Part shown: positions 51,909 to 59,052 of the stretch, in pieces | Numbering within the stretch: the stretch's first letter is position 1 | Layout: the number at the start of each line of letters is the position of its first letter | DNA from: Azonexus sp. | Lineage (GTDB): Bacteria; Pseudomonadota; Gammaproteobacteria; Burkholderiales; Rhodocyclaceae | DNA length: 59,052 bases | Assembly: GCA_030696345.1 (NCBI GenBank) | Contig: JAUYSK010000011.1 | Location: 1 to 59,052, forward strand | Direction of reading: 5' to 3' | Made by a program: the position numbers and the translations under genes | The notes under the pieces: model-generated | Databases searched by the model: none | What the model was told of the DNA's origin: nothing | Seen by the model: the letters and a program-made list of their open reading frames with translations, nothing else

Positions 51909-53176
51909 TGACCACCCACATTGAAGACCACGGCCTGCTCCGCTTTCTGACCTGCGGCAGCGTCGATGATGGCAAGAGCACCCTGATCGGCCGCCTGCTG
52001 TTCGATACCAAGACCATCCTCGCCGATACGCTGTCAGCAATTACCAAGACCTCCGAAAAACGCGGCATGGGCGCGGTCGACTTGTCCCTGCTCACCGACG
52101 GCCTGCAGGCCGAGCGCGAGCAAGGCATCACCATCGACGTCGCCTACCGCTACTTCTCGACCGGCACGCGCAAATACATCATCGCCGACGCGCCGGGCCA
52201 CGAGCAGTACACCCGCAACATGGTCACCGCCGCCTCCACCGCCAACCTCGCCATCATCCTGATCGATGCGCGCAAGGGCGTTTTGACCCAGACCCGCCGC
52301 CACTCGAAGCTCGCTTCGCTGGTCGGCATCCCGCACCTGATCGTTGCCATCAACAAGATGGACCTCGCCGATTACTCGCAGGAAACCTACGAACGCATCA
52401 AAGGCGAATATCTTGAATTTGCTTCCAAAGTCGGCATCGAAGACATCCGCTTCATTCCACTCTCAGCCTTGAATGGTGACATGATCGTCGACCGTGGCTA
52501 CAACATGAATTGGTACGAAGGCCCGACCCTGCTCGAAATGCTGGAAGTTGCCCCTGCCGCCCACACTGAACACGACGAACCTTTCCGTTTCCCCGTGCAA
52601 TTCGTCTGCCGTCCGCAGGATTCGGCCAACCCGGAGCTGCATGACTACCGTGGCTTCATGGGCCGCGTCGAAACCGGTTCGATCAAGGTCGGCGATGCCG
52701 TTACCGTCCTGCCTTCCGGCCGCGAGTCGACCGTCAAAGCCGTACAACTCGGCGGCGTCGATATCGGTGAAGCCTTCTGCGAACAATCCATCACCCTGCT
52801 GCTGGCCGACGAAATCGACACCTCGCGCGGCGACATGATCGTCAAGTCGAGCGAAGTCCCGGCGGCAGTAAAGCAGATCGAAGCCACCGTCTGCTGGATG
52901 GCCGAAGCGCCGATGGACCGCACCCGCACCTACCTGATCCGCCACACGACGCGCGACTCGAAGGCCAAGCTCGCCGCCATCGACCATCGCCTCGACGTGA
53001 ACACCCTGGAAAAAGTCCCGGCCGAGAAGCTGGCGATGAACGACATCGCCCAGGTCACGTTCAAGCTGGCCCAGCCGCTGTTCGCCGATACCTATCTGGA
53101 AAACCGCGGCACCGGTGCTTTCATCATCATCGACGAAAGCAACAACAACACAGTCGGCGCCGGGATGATTCTGTAA
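51908..53176 (+). CDS. cysN: Sulfate adenylyltransferase subunit 1 (GTPase)
   Basis: CysN (422 aa) is the elongation-factor-like GTPase that drives APS synthesis by CysD. G1 is CGSVDDGKSTLIGRL, G2/G3 include QGITIDVAYRYF and DAPGHEQYTRNM, and G4 is INKMDLAD. Two beta-barrel domains follow. It ends without a CysC APS-kinase domain, which matches a pathway that goes straight from APS to sulfite through the iron-sulfur CysH encoded at 26912-27631. The start overlaps the cysD stop by one base. Confidence 0.97.
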   Translation: MTTHIEDHGLLRFLTCGSVDDGKSTLIGRLLFDTKTILADTLSAITKTSEKRGMGAVDLSLLTDGLQAEREQGITIDVAYRYFSTGTRKYIIADAPGHEQYTRNMVTAASTANLAIILIDARKGVLTQTRRHSKLASLVGIPHLIVAINKMDLADYSQETYERIKGEYLEFASKVGIEDIRFIPLSALNGDMIVDRGYNMNWYEGPTLLEMLEVAPAAHTEHDEPFRFPVQFVCRPQDSANPELHDYRGFMGRVETGSIKVGDAVTVLPSGRESTVKAVQLGGVDIGEAFCEQSITLLLADEIDTSRGDMIVKSSEVPAAVKQIEATVCWMAEAPMDRTRTYLIRHTTRDSKAKLAAIDHRLDVNTLEKVPAEKLAMNDIAQVTFKLAQPLFADTYLENRGTGAFIIIDESNNNTVGAGMIL

Positions 53177-53191
53177 GTCAGGTTCCACGCT

Positions 53192-53227
53192 CGCCTTAAG
53201 GCGCTCGCAAGGGCGCCATTTTATTGG
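53192..53227 (+). terminator. Possible terminator after cysN
   Basis: A perfect palindrome CGCCTTAAGGCG (53192-53203) is followed by GGCGC-N8-GCGCC and ATTTTATT. The second stem with the T-rich tail fits a weak rho-independent terminator. The first palindrome and the second stem overlap and exclude each other, so which forms is unclear. Confidence 0.45.
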
Positions 53228-53265
53228 CACTCCCCATTTTGACAAAGCTGCGCTATAAAGCAGTC

Positions 53266-53754
53266 ATGAAGGCAATTTCCTCATTTCTGCTCCTGCTGCT
53301 GACCATTTCGCACCCCGTCATGGCCGACGTTTACAAATGTCGTCAGCCCGATGGGCGAACCGAAATTTCCAATGACCCCTGCAAGGGTGCTAGCCGCACC
53401 CTAAAGTCGATACCGGACGATGACGTTCCCGAGGAAAACGTTGAGCGCGCCGAACGCGAGGCGGAACGCATGCGCAATCTTGCGGACAAGAATCAGGCGG
53501 CGCGTCTGGCTCAGGAAAAAGAGGAGCGGGCCGAGATCGAACGGGCCGAGAAACAGCGGCAGAAAAATGCGCCTGCGGTTGTTCAGCCGGTGTATGTACC
53601 GGTGCCCTATTACGTCACGCCAGGTTATGTGGCGCCACCGCATCGGCCACATCCCGAACCGAGACCACCAACGACACCTGACAAGCCCGGCAAACCGGGG
53701 AAACCGGGGAAACCGAATATTTACAACTCGCCCAACAACTACAAGAGTCGTTGA
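53266..53754 (+). CDS. Secreted DUF4124 protein with Pro-Gly-Lys tail
   Basis: The 162-residue precursor has a signal peptide (cleavage likely after HPVMA, residue 21 or so), then a DUF4124 domain (about 22-65) with DVYKCRQPDGRTEISNDPCKG, including two Cys that may pair. A charged helical segment (about 65-110, Glu/Arg/Lys-rich) leads to a proline-rich tail with repeated PGK units encoded by AAACCGGGG copies at 53692-53709, a slippage-prone repeat. It should sit in the periplasm or envelope. Its function is unknown. ATG at 53266 is chosen over a TTG at 53224 because it starts the signal peptide. Confidence 0.85.
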   Translation: MKAISSFLLLLLTISHPVMADVYKCRQPDGRTEISNDPCKGASRTLKSIPDDDVPEENVERAEREAERMRNLADKNQAARLAQEKEERAEIERAEKQRQKNAPAVVQPVYVPVPYYVTPGYVAPPHRPHPEPRPPTTPDKPGKPGKPGKPNIYNSPNNYKSR

Positions 53755-53760
53755 GCGGGT

Positions 53761-55545
53761 TCAGACCTCATCGGCTGGCGGTGCCACCTTGATGATTTCT
53801 TCCAGCGACGTAATGCCCTGCGCCACTTTCATCGCTCCGGAAATGCGTAAGGGACGCATGCCCTCACGGTAGGCCTGCTCGCGAACCTTGTTCATTTCCG
53901 ACTGCGGCTTGATCAGCTTGCGCATTTCGGGCGAGTTGAGCAGGATTTCATAGATACCGACCCGACCGATATAGCCGGTCATCCGACATTCCAGACAACC
54001 GACCGGCTGATAGATCTGCGTCGGCTCGCCGGACTTCCACGGGGCGACCAGCGAACGCCAGGCGGCTCGTTGCTCATCGTTGGTGGCAACCGGTTTCTTG
54101 CAATGCGGGCAAAGTGTCCGCACCAGTCGCTGCGCCATGACCCCGAGCAAGGTCGAGTGAATCAGATAGGCGGGGACACCGAGATCGAGCAGGCGAGTCA
54201 ATGCCGAAGGTGCGTCGTTGGTATGCAGTGTGGAAAGCACCAGATGCCCGGTCAACGCTGCCTGGATGGCCATTTCGGCGGTTTCCAGATCGCGGATTTC
54301 GCCGATCATCACGATGTCCGGATCCTGCCGCATCAGGGCGCGTACGCCATCGGCAAAACCAAGGTCGATGCTGTGCTGGACCTGCATCTGGTTGAACGAT
54401 GACTCGACCATTTCGATCGGGTCTTCGATGGTGCAAACATTCACTTCCGGCGTCGCCAGTTGCTTCAGCGTCGTATAAAGCGTGGTCGTTTTGCCCGAAC
54501 CGGTGGGGCCGGTGACCAGAACGATACCGTTCGGCGAATGGGTCATTTGCGCCCAGCGGGTCTGATCGTCCTCGGAGAAGCCGAGCGAGCGGAAATCGCG
54601 GACCAGCACCTCGGGGTCGAAAATCCGCATCACCAGCTTTTCACCAAAGGCGGTGGGCAAGGTGGAAAGGCGCAGTTCAACTTCCTGCCCGGCCGGGGTG
54701 CGCGTCTTGATCCGGCCATCCTGCGGCCGGCGCTTTTCGATGACGTCCATGCGACCCAACAGCTTGATACGGCTGGTCATCGCGTTCATCACCGTCATCG
54801 GAATCTGGTAGACCTGATGCAGCACGCCGTCGATGCGGAAGCGGACGATACCGAGATCGCGCCGCGGTTCGATATGGATATCCGAAGCCCGCTGGTCAAA
54901 GGCGTATTGCCAGAGCCAGTCGACAATATGGACGATGTGCTGGTCATTGGCATCGAACTGCTTGTTGCTCTTGCCGAGTTCCACCAACTGCTCGAAGCTG
55001 GACAGCCCCGCACTGGTTTCGCCCTTGGCGGCTGCCTTCTTGACAGATTTGGCGAGATTGAAGAACTCCACCAGATAGCGCCCGATATCGTCCGGATTGG
55101 CCATGACCCGACGAATATCCTTGCGCAGGATAGGCTTGAGTTCCTCGACCCATTCGCGAATGAACGGCTCGGCGGTGGCGATCACTACTTCGCGTGTCGT
55201 CACCTGTACCGGCAGAATGCCGAACCGCGCCGCGTAGGCACTGGACATCACTTCGGCAACGCCGGTGAAATCAATTTTCAGCGGGTCGATATGCAGATAA
55301 TCGAGCCCGACGCGGGCGGCCAGCCAATCGCCCAGCATATCCAGGCTAAGCAGTTTGATTGGCGGCTTGATGGTTCGCCATTTTTGATCAGCGATGACGA
55401 TCAACGGATGCGTCTTGCCGCCATGCAGGCGCCGTTCATTCTTCAGCGCGTCGGCGACATCCTGAGCCACCAGGCCATCTTCCACCATCCATTGAAGCAC
55501 CTCAGGGAGTACCAGGCGGTGTTCGCTTGCAGTCTTGTCGTTCAT
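53761..55545 (-). CDS. GspE/PilB-family secretion ATPase, unlinked
   Basis: This is a 594-residue type II secretion/type IV pilus assembly ATPase. An N-terminal T2SSE-N domain (about 1-190) precedes the ATPase core: QRASDIHIEPRRD, Walker A VTGPTGSGKTTTLY, the Asp box CTIEDPIE, Walker B IVMIGEIRDLETAEMA, the His box STLHTNDAPSALTRLLDLG and a zinc CxxC pair (CPHC, CLEC). All catalytic motifs are intact. No pilin, GspF/PilC or other secretion gene is adjacent, so the partner machine must be encoded elsewhere. The start at 55545 is chosen because the upstream extension (to 55668) lacks family character. Confidence 0.93.
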   Translation of the reverse strand: MNDKTASEHRLVLPEVLQWMVEDGLVAQDVADALKNERRLHGGKTHPLIVIADQKWRTIKPPIKLLSLDMLGDWLAARVGLDYLHIDPLKIDFTGVAEVMSSAYAARFGILPVQVTTREVVIATAEPFIREWVEELKPILRKDIRRVMANPDDIGRYLVEFFNLAKSVKKAAAKGETSAGLSSFEQLVELGKSNKQFDANDQHIVHIVDWLWQYAFDQRASDIHIEPRRDLGIVRFRIDGVLHQVYQIPMTVMNAMTSRIKLLGRMDVIEKRRPQDGRIKTRTPAGQEVELRLSTLPTAFGEKLVMRIFDPEVLVRDFRSLGFSEDDQTRWAQMTHSPNGIVLVTGPTGSGKTTTLYTTLKQLATPEVNVCTIEDPIEMVESSFNQMQVQHSIDLGFADGVRALMRQDPDIVMIGEIRDLETAEMAIQAALTGHLVLSTLHTNDAPSALTRLLDLGVPAYLIHSTLLGVMAQRLVRTLCPHCKKPVATNDEQRAAWRSLVAPWKSGEPTQIYQPVGCLECRMTGYIGRVGIYEILLNSPEMRKLIKPQSEMNKVREQAYREGMRPLRISGAMKVAQGITSLEEIIKVAPPADEV

Positions 55546-55680
55546 GCCAACGAATATAACATGCGATTCGTAACGCTTTGTAACCAGAGCCAGCAATGCT
55601 TTCATCCATTTACAACTTGCCCGAACGACTTGGAGGATTGCTCCTAGAATGAAATCGAACCCACTCACAAGGAGAAAAAC

Positions 55681-56223
55681 ATGAAAACCCGTCTGATGAT
55701 GATCGGAAGTGCGTTGATGGCCTCGTTACTCTGCCTGCCGGCAATGGCACAGCCCGGCCCCGGCATGGGCGGACCGGGTGGAATGAACGGTATGGGTCCT
55801 GGCAGCACACAACAAGGTGGTGGCCCGGGCGCGCGAGGCCCGCGCGACTGCAGTCAGACGCCGAATCCGGCCGCTTGCACTGCGCATCGCGAAGCGCGTG
55901 CCAAGGCTCAGGAAGCCTGCCAGGGTAAGGCTATGGGTCCGGAACGTCAGCAGTGCATGCAGGAACAACGTCAGAATTTCGATTGCACCAAGTCTGCCAA
56001 TCCGCAGCAATGCGAGGCGCGCAAACAGGCGTATCAGGCATGCAAGGATCAGCCCCGCCCGGCTTTCCGTCAGTGCGTCCAGCAGAAGATGCCACCGACC
56101 GATTGCACCAAGGCACCCGATCCGAAGCGTTGCGAGATGCACCAGAAAGCCCGCGAAGTTTGCAAAGACAAACTTGGTCCGGAACACAAAGCCTGCCTGC
56201 GTGAGCAATTCAATGTGAAGTAA
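55681..56223 (+). CDS. Secreted cysteine-repeat protein
   Basis: I do not recognise this 180-residue precursor. A signal peptide (cleavage after PAMAQ-like LPAMA, about 22) is followed by a Gly/Pro/Met-rich spacer (about 24-57) and three repeats, each with four Cys in the pattern DC-x8-C-x9-C-x10-C (x13 and x11 in the first). Repeats start at DCSQTPNP, DCTKSANP and DCTKAPDP. The 12 Cys suggest disulfide-linked helical hairpins or metal binding in the periplasm. A strong GGAG site precedes the ATG. It is divergent from the GspE gene. The C-terminus is basic. Confidence 0.8.
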   Translation: MKTRLMMIGSALMASLLCLPAMAQPGPGMGGPGGMNGMGPGSTQQGGGPGARGPRDCSQTPNPAACTAHREARAKAQEACQGKAMGPERQQCMQEQRQNFDCTKSANPQQCEARKQAYQACKDQPRPAFRQCVQQKMPPTDCTKAPDPKRCEMHQKAREVCKDKLGPEHKACLREQFNVK

Positions 56224-56277
56224 GCGGCCTTTCGCCCTCACCCACAAAGCCGCTTGCATCACAACCGGCTTTTCCGT

Positions 56278-56490
56278 TCACCGCTGGCGCAATGGGTCGA
56301 GCAGCGACGACAAGCCGTTATGGTCAAGTTCCTGCATCAGTGCCAACAAGCGACCGATCTCGCCCTTGGGAAAGCCTTCGCGCGCAAACCAGTTGAGGTA
56401 ATGCCCAGGCAAATCGGCAATCAGGCGCCCTTTGTACTTGCCGTAGGGCATCTCGCGAGTCACCAGCAGGAGCAGGTCTTCAGGATTCAT
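56278..56490 (-). CDS. DUF3820 family protein (YpeB-like)
   Basis: The 70-residue protein matches DUF3820: MPYGKYKGRLIADLPGHYLNWF and FPKGEIGRLLALMQELDHNGL in outline, ending in LLDPLRQR. The E. coli relative is YpeB. It is related to the putative quorum-sensing/nucleic-acid-associated small domains but its function is unknown. It lies downstream of htpG on the same strand, separated by a strong terminator, so it probably has its own promoter. Confidence 0.88.
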   Translation of the reverse strand: MNPEDLLLLVTREMPYGKYKGRLIADLPGHYLNWFAREGFPKGEIGRLLALMQELDHNGLSSLLDPLRQR

Positions 56491-56521
56491 CAGAAGTATT
56501 GTGGCAAAACGCTGTTCATAA

Positions 56522-56548
56522 AAAAACGGGGCAGCGCGCCCCGTTTTT
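56522..56548. terminator. Two-way rho-independent terminator downstream of htpG
   Basis: AAAAACGGGGC-AGCGC-GCCCCGTTTTT is a perfect 11-bp stem with a 5-base loop and T-runs on both strands. On the minus strand it ends the htpG transcript, 42 bp after the stop. It closely resembles the terminator at 30081-30104. Confidence 0.88.
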
Positions 56549-56574
56549 GCCTTTTTTAGCGGTCGACCGCAGCA
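56543..56574 (-). repeat. Two-box intergenic repeat, copy 3
   Basis: On the minus strand it reads TGCTGCGGTCGAC, 8 nt, AAGGCAAAAAC and runs into the CGGGGC terminator hairpin. Box 1 lies in a perfect GTCGAC-CGCAGCA-GTCGAC hairpin (56562-56580). It sits directly after the htpG stop. Confidence 0.6.
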
Positions 56575-56589
56575 GTCGACTTTACCGGC

Positions 56590-58494
56590 TTACTTTGCCG
56601 ACAATGCCATCATCAAATCGTTGATGCGCTTGACGAAGCCAGCCGGATCATCGAGTTGACCACCTTCGGCCAGCGTAGCCTGCTCAAACAGCAGCGCTGC
56701 CCAGTCGTCGAAACGGCTTTCCTCATACTTCAAACGCATTACCGCCGGATGATTCGGATTGATTTCGAGAATCGGTTTGCTGTTCGGCATCGGCTGACCG
56801 GCCGCCTTCATCAGGCGAGCCAAATTGCCAGACGGGTCATGCTCGTCGGAAACCAGGCAGGACGGCGAGTCAGTCAGGCGATAGGTAACGCGAACGTCCT
56901 TCACCTTGTCGCCGAGTGAAGTCTTTACCTTCTCCAGCAACTCCTTGTATTCGTCGGCTGCCTTTTCGGACTCTTTCTTCTCTTCCTCGTCTTCCAACTT
57001 GCCGAGATCAAGGCCGCCCTTGGCGACTGACTGCAGTTGCTTGCCGTCGAACTCGGTCAGGTGACCGACCACCCACTCATCGACACGGTCGGAGAGCAAC
57101 AGTACTTCGATGCCCTTCTTGCGGAAAATTTCGAGATGCGGGCTGTTCTTGGCGGCGTTGAAGGTGTCGGCCGTGACGAAGTAAATCTTCTCCTGACCTT
57201 CCTTCATGCGGGCAATGTAGTCGCTCAGCGAAACGTTCTGTTCCGGTGTGTCGTTATGCGTTGAGGCAAAACGAATCAGGCCGGCGATCTTGTCCTTGTT
57301 GGCCTGATCTTCGCCAACACCTTCCTTGAGCACAGAACCGAAGGCTTCCCAGAACTTGGTGTACTTCTCCTTGTCGTTCTCGGCCAGGTCTTCCAGCATG
57401 CCCAGCACCTTCCGCGTGCAACCGCTGCGAATGCCGTCGATGTCCTTGCTCTGCTGCAGGATTTCACGCGACACGTTGAGCGGCAGGTCGGACGAATCAA
57501 CCACACCGCGCACAAATCGCATGTAGAGCGGCATCAGTTGTTCGGCATCGTCCATGATGAAGACGCGGCGCACATAGAGCTTGATACCGTGGCGAGCATT
57601 GCGATCCCAGAGGTCAAACGGGGCGCGGGCCGGGATGTAGAGCAGCTGGGTATATTCCTGCTTGCCTTCGACGCGGGCGTGAGTCCAGGCCAGCGGGTCT
57701 TCAAAATCGTGGGCGACGTGCTTGTAGAACTCCTGGTACTGCTCGTCGGTGATGTCGGACTTGGAACGAACCCATAGGGCGTTGGCCTGATTGACAGTTT
57801 CGTCTTCCTCGGAGACCACCTGCTCTCCATCTTTCCATTCTTCCTTCTTCATCACGATAGGCAGGGTGATGTGATCGGAATACTTGCGGATGATCGATTT
57901 CAGCTTCCAGCCGCCAAGGAACTCATCCTCGTCGGCGCGCAGATGCAGCGTAACTTCGGTGCCACGCGTCGCCTTCTCAACCATCTCGACGGTGTAATCA
58001 CCCTCGCCAGCGGACTCCCAGCAAACCGCCTGATTCGCTTCAAGGCCGGCACGGCGGGAAACGACGGTTACCTTGTCAGCGATGATGAAAGAAGAATAGA
58101 AACCGACCCCGAACTGGCCGATCAAATGCGCGTCCTTGGCCTGATCACCAGTCAATGCCGAAAAAAATTCACGGGTACCAGACTTGGCAATAGTTCCGAG
58201 GTGTTCAACGGCTTCATCACGCGACAAGCCGATGCCGTTGTCGGAAATGGTGATGGTGCGCGCCGTCTTGTCGAAGGCAACGCGAATTTTCAGATCACTG
58301 TCATCGCCATACAGGGCGCTGTTGTTCAAGGCTTCAAAACGCAGCTTGTCGCAGGCATCGGAAGCATTGGATACCAGTTCGCGAAGGAAAATTTCCTTGT
58401 TGCTGTACAAGGAGTGAATCATCAGTTGTAGCAGTTGCTTTACTTCAGTCTGGAAACCCAGTGTTTCGCGATTTGCGGTAGCGGACTCGGACAT
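56590..58494 (-). CDS. htpG: Molecular chaperone HtpG (Hsp90)
   Basis: HtpG (634 aa) is the bacterial Hsp90. The N-terminal GHKL ATPase domain has [40 protein letters not shown] sequence, [21 protein letters not shown] and [13 protein letters not shown]; the middle domain has [20 protein letters not shown] and [13 protein letters not shown]; a short C-terminal dimerisation domain ends the protein. Length is normal. ATG at 58494 is chosen over a TTG at 58509 because GGGAG lies nine bases upstream. A perfect heat-shock promoter lies 40 bp before the start. Confidence 0.97.
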   Translation of the reverse strand: MSESATANRETLGFQTEVKQLLQLMIHSLYSNKEIFLRELVSNASDACDKLRFEALNNSALYGDDSDLKIRVAFDKTARTITISDNGIGLSRDEAVEHLGTIAKSGTREFFSALTGDQAKDAHLIGQFGVGFYSSFIIADKVTVVSRRAGLEANQAVCWESAGEGDYTVEMVEKATRGTEVTLHLRADEDEFLGGWKLKSIIRKYSDHITLPIVMKKEEWKDGEQVVSEEDETVNQANALWVRSKSDITDEQYQEFYKHVAHDFEDPLAWTHARVEGKQEYTQLLYIPARAPFDLWDRNARHGIKLYVRRVFIMDDAEQLMPLYMRFVRGVVDSSDLPLNVSREILQQSKDIDGIRSGCTRKVLGMLEDLAENDKEKYTKFWEAFGSVLKEGVGEDQANKDKIAGLIRFASTHNDTPEQNVSLSDYIARMKEGQEKIYFVTADTFNAAKNSPHLEIFRKKGIEVLLLSDRVDEWVVGHLTEFDGKQLQSVAKGGLDLGKLEDEEEKKESEKAADEYKELLEKVKTSLGDKVKDVRVTYRLTDSPSCLVSDEHDPSGNLARLMKAAGQPMPNSKPILEINPNHPAVMRLKYEESRFDDWAALLFEQATLAEGGQLDDPAGFVKRINDLMMALSAK

Positions 58495-58534
58495 ACTTGA
58501 AACTCCCAATGAGACATTAAGAACGTGAGTTGGG

Positions 58535-58562
58535 AGATGGGGGCTGTACCGCAGATTTCAAG
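58535..58562 (-). promoter_or_regulatory. Sigma-32 heat-shock promoter of htpG
   Basis: On the minus strand CTTGAAA (58562-58556) and CCCCATCT (58542-58535) are separated by 13 bases, matching the sigma-32 consensus CTTGAAA / CCCCATnT. It lies 40 bp upstream of the htpG ATG, downstream of the rRNA terminator. htpG is a classic member of the RpoH regulon. Confidence 0.88.
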
Positions 58563-58600
58563 AGCACAGCGTGCCGAATTTTCCCCTCTTTAAACGCAGA

Positions 58601-58629
58601 AACCCCCTTCAGAAAAACTGAAGGGGGTT
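58601..58629 (-). terminator. Terminator of the rRNA operon
   Basis: AACCCCCTTCAG-AAAAA-CTGAAGGGGGTT is a perfect 12-bp stem with a 5-base loop, 13 bp beyond the 5S rRNA 3' end. It separates the rRNA operon from htpG on the same strand. Confidence 0.85.
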
Positions 58630-58641
58630 TTGGAATGGGGA

Positions 58642-58754
58642 GTCTGGCGGTGACCTACTTTCGCGAGCGGAAGCTCACTATCATTGGCGCTCTTCTGTTT
58701 CACGGTCCTGTTCGGGAAGGGAAGGGGTGGTACCAGAAGGCTATGTCCGCCAGA
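58642..58754 (-). rRNA. rrf: 5S ribosomal RNA
   Basis: The minus strand reads TCTGGCGGACATAGC at its 5' end, CCACCCCTTCCC and CCGAACAGGACCGTGAAAC in the middle, and GTAGGTCACCGCCAGA at its 3' end; the two ends pair as helix I. This is a complete 5S rRNA of about 113 nt. The exact ends are estimated by the helix. Confidence 0.95.
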
Positions 58755-58864
58755 CGTAACTTGTATGCTGGTCGCGGGTTAGTGCGACGAGCGCAAAACG
58801 GGGATAGAAGGTTGTTTGTTGTGACTGCTTTTATGAGTTACATGCAGTGTTGCTACAAGGTTAT

Positions 58865-59052
58865 AGGATCAAGCCGTACGGGCAATTAGTATCAGTTAGC
58901 TTAACGCATTACTGCGCTTCCACACCTGACCTATCAACGTCGTGGTCTTCGACGACCCTTTAAGGAGTTCAAGACTCCGGGAAATCTTATCTTAAGGCGA
59001 GTTTCACGCTTAGATGCTTTCAGCGTTTATCTCTTCCGAACATAGCTACCCG
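58865..59052 (-). rRNA. rrl: 23S ribosomal RNA, 3' end (partial)
   Basis: The minus strand carries the conserved 3' portion of 23S rRNA, for example AAGCGTGAAACTCGCC, CTTAAGATAAGATTTCCC, GACGTTGATAGGTC and AAGCTAACTGATACTAATT. The gene continues past the right edge of the window. The 3' end at about 58865 is estimated. No tRNA was found in the 110-bp spacer before the 5S gene. Confidence 0.95.

Noticed and set aside
54460..55647. 395-codon open frame on the plus strand
   Set aside because: Antisense to the GspE/PilB gene, which has every catalytic motif; the plus-strand translation looks like a codon shadow.
58755..58864. Possible tRNA in the 23S-5S spacer
   Set aside because: No cloverleaf, T-loop GGTTCRA or anticodon arm was found on either strand.
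58530..58889. 119-codon open frame on the plus strand
   Set aside because: It runs antisense through the rRNA terminator, the 5S rRNA and the spacer, so it is not a gene.
1..59052. CRISPR arrays, insertion sequences, prophage or integrase genes
   Set aside because: No regularly spaced direct repeats, transposase or integrase reading frames were seen anywhere in the window.

Overview
The window comes from a GC-rich betaproteobacterium, most likely of the Rhodocyclales (Dechloromonas/Azonexus type). This is an inference from gene content: a bioA-bioF-bioH-bioC-bioD biotin cluster, assimilatory sulfate genes with a DUF934 protein and an Fe-S APS reductase, DUF2863, DUF4124 and DUF2789 proteins, and very many c-di-GMP and two-component genes. 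Nothing looks like a plasmid, prophage or large island, so it reads as chromosomal. The right end runs into a ribosomal RNA operon (3' part of 23S, then 5S) on the minus strand.

Layout. 1-6.6 kb: end of a CusA-type metal efflux pump, a Cache hybrid histidine kinase, yaaA and a DUF2863 gene. 6.6-12.6 kb: biotin synthesis genes, interrupted between bioA and bioF by a VapBC-like toxin-antitoxin pair with a perfect operator-like palindrome, and by a small membrane protein. 12.5-14 kb: Hpt protein and REC-HD-GYP regulator (minus). 14-16 kb: yciB-yciI-bolA-peptidyl-prolyl isomerase. 16-22 kb: HDOD protein, CHASE2 adenylate cyclase, SH3 protein, M48 lipoprotein protease and a lone NosD-like protein. 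22-27.6 kb: a second HDOD protein and cysB (minus), then tauE/safE-cysI-DUF934-cysH (plus). 27.7-30 kb: a triple fusion of a cyclic-nucleotide-binding-like domain, a divergent acetate kinase and a PduL phosphotransacylase. 30.6-46.1 kb: eight minus-strand signalling genes, nearly all overlapping or touching: HD-GYP, four histidine kinases (one hybrid, one with a hemerythrin oxygen-sensor domain), a REC-PAS-GGDEF-EAL-REC protein, a REC-HD-GYP protein and a single-domain response regulator. 46.3-50.5 kb: ycaO, small proteins and fumC. 50.5-50.8 kb: a deleted, frameshifted sodC remnant. 50.9-53.2 kb: cysDN. 53-59 kb: DUF4124 protein, an unlinked GspE/PilB ATPase, a cysteine-repeat secreted protein, a DUF3820 protein, htpG with a clear sigma-32 promoter, and the rRNA genes.

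How it fits together. Sulfate is activated by CysDN to APS, reduced by the APS reductase CysH to sulfite and by CysI to sulfide. CysB and the TauE/SafE exporter lie beside cysI-cysH, and an 11-base motif is shared by the two cys promoter regions. The biotin genes cover every step from malonyl-ACP methylation to dethiobiotin except BioB. The AckA-PduL fusion would convert acyl-CoA and phosphate to acyl phosphate and then to the acid, with a regulatory-looking N-terminal domain.

Most interesting items: the CNBD-AckA-PduL fusion, whose kinase motifs are unusual; a two-box intergenic repeat (TGCTGCGGTCRAC, 8-9 nt, AAGGCAAAAAC) at three gene boundaries; the 15.5-kb c-di-GMP/two-component gene run; the cysteine-repeat protein; and the sodC relic.
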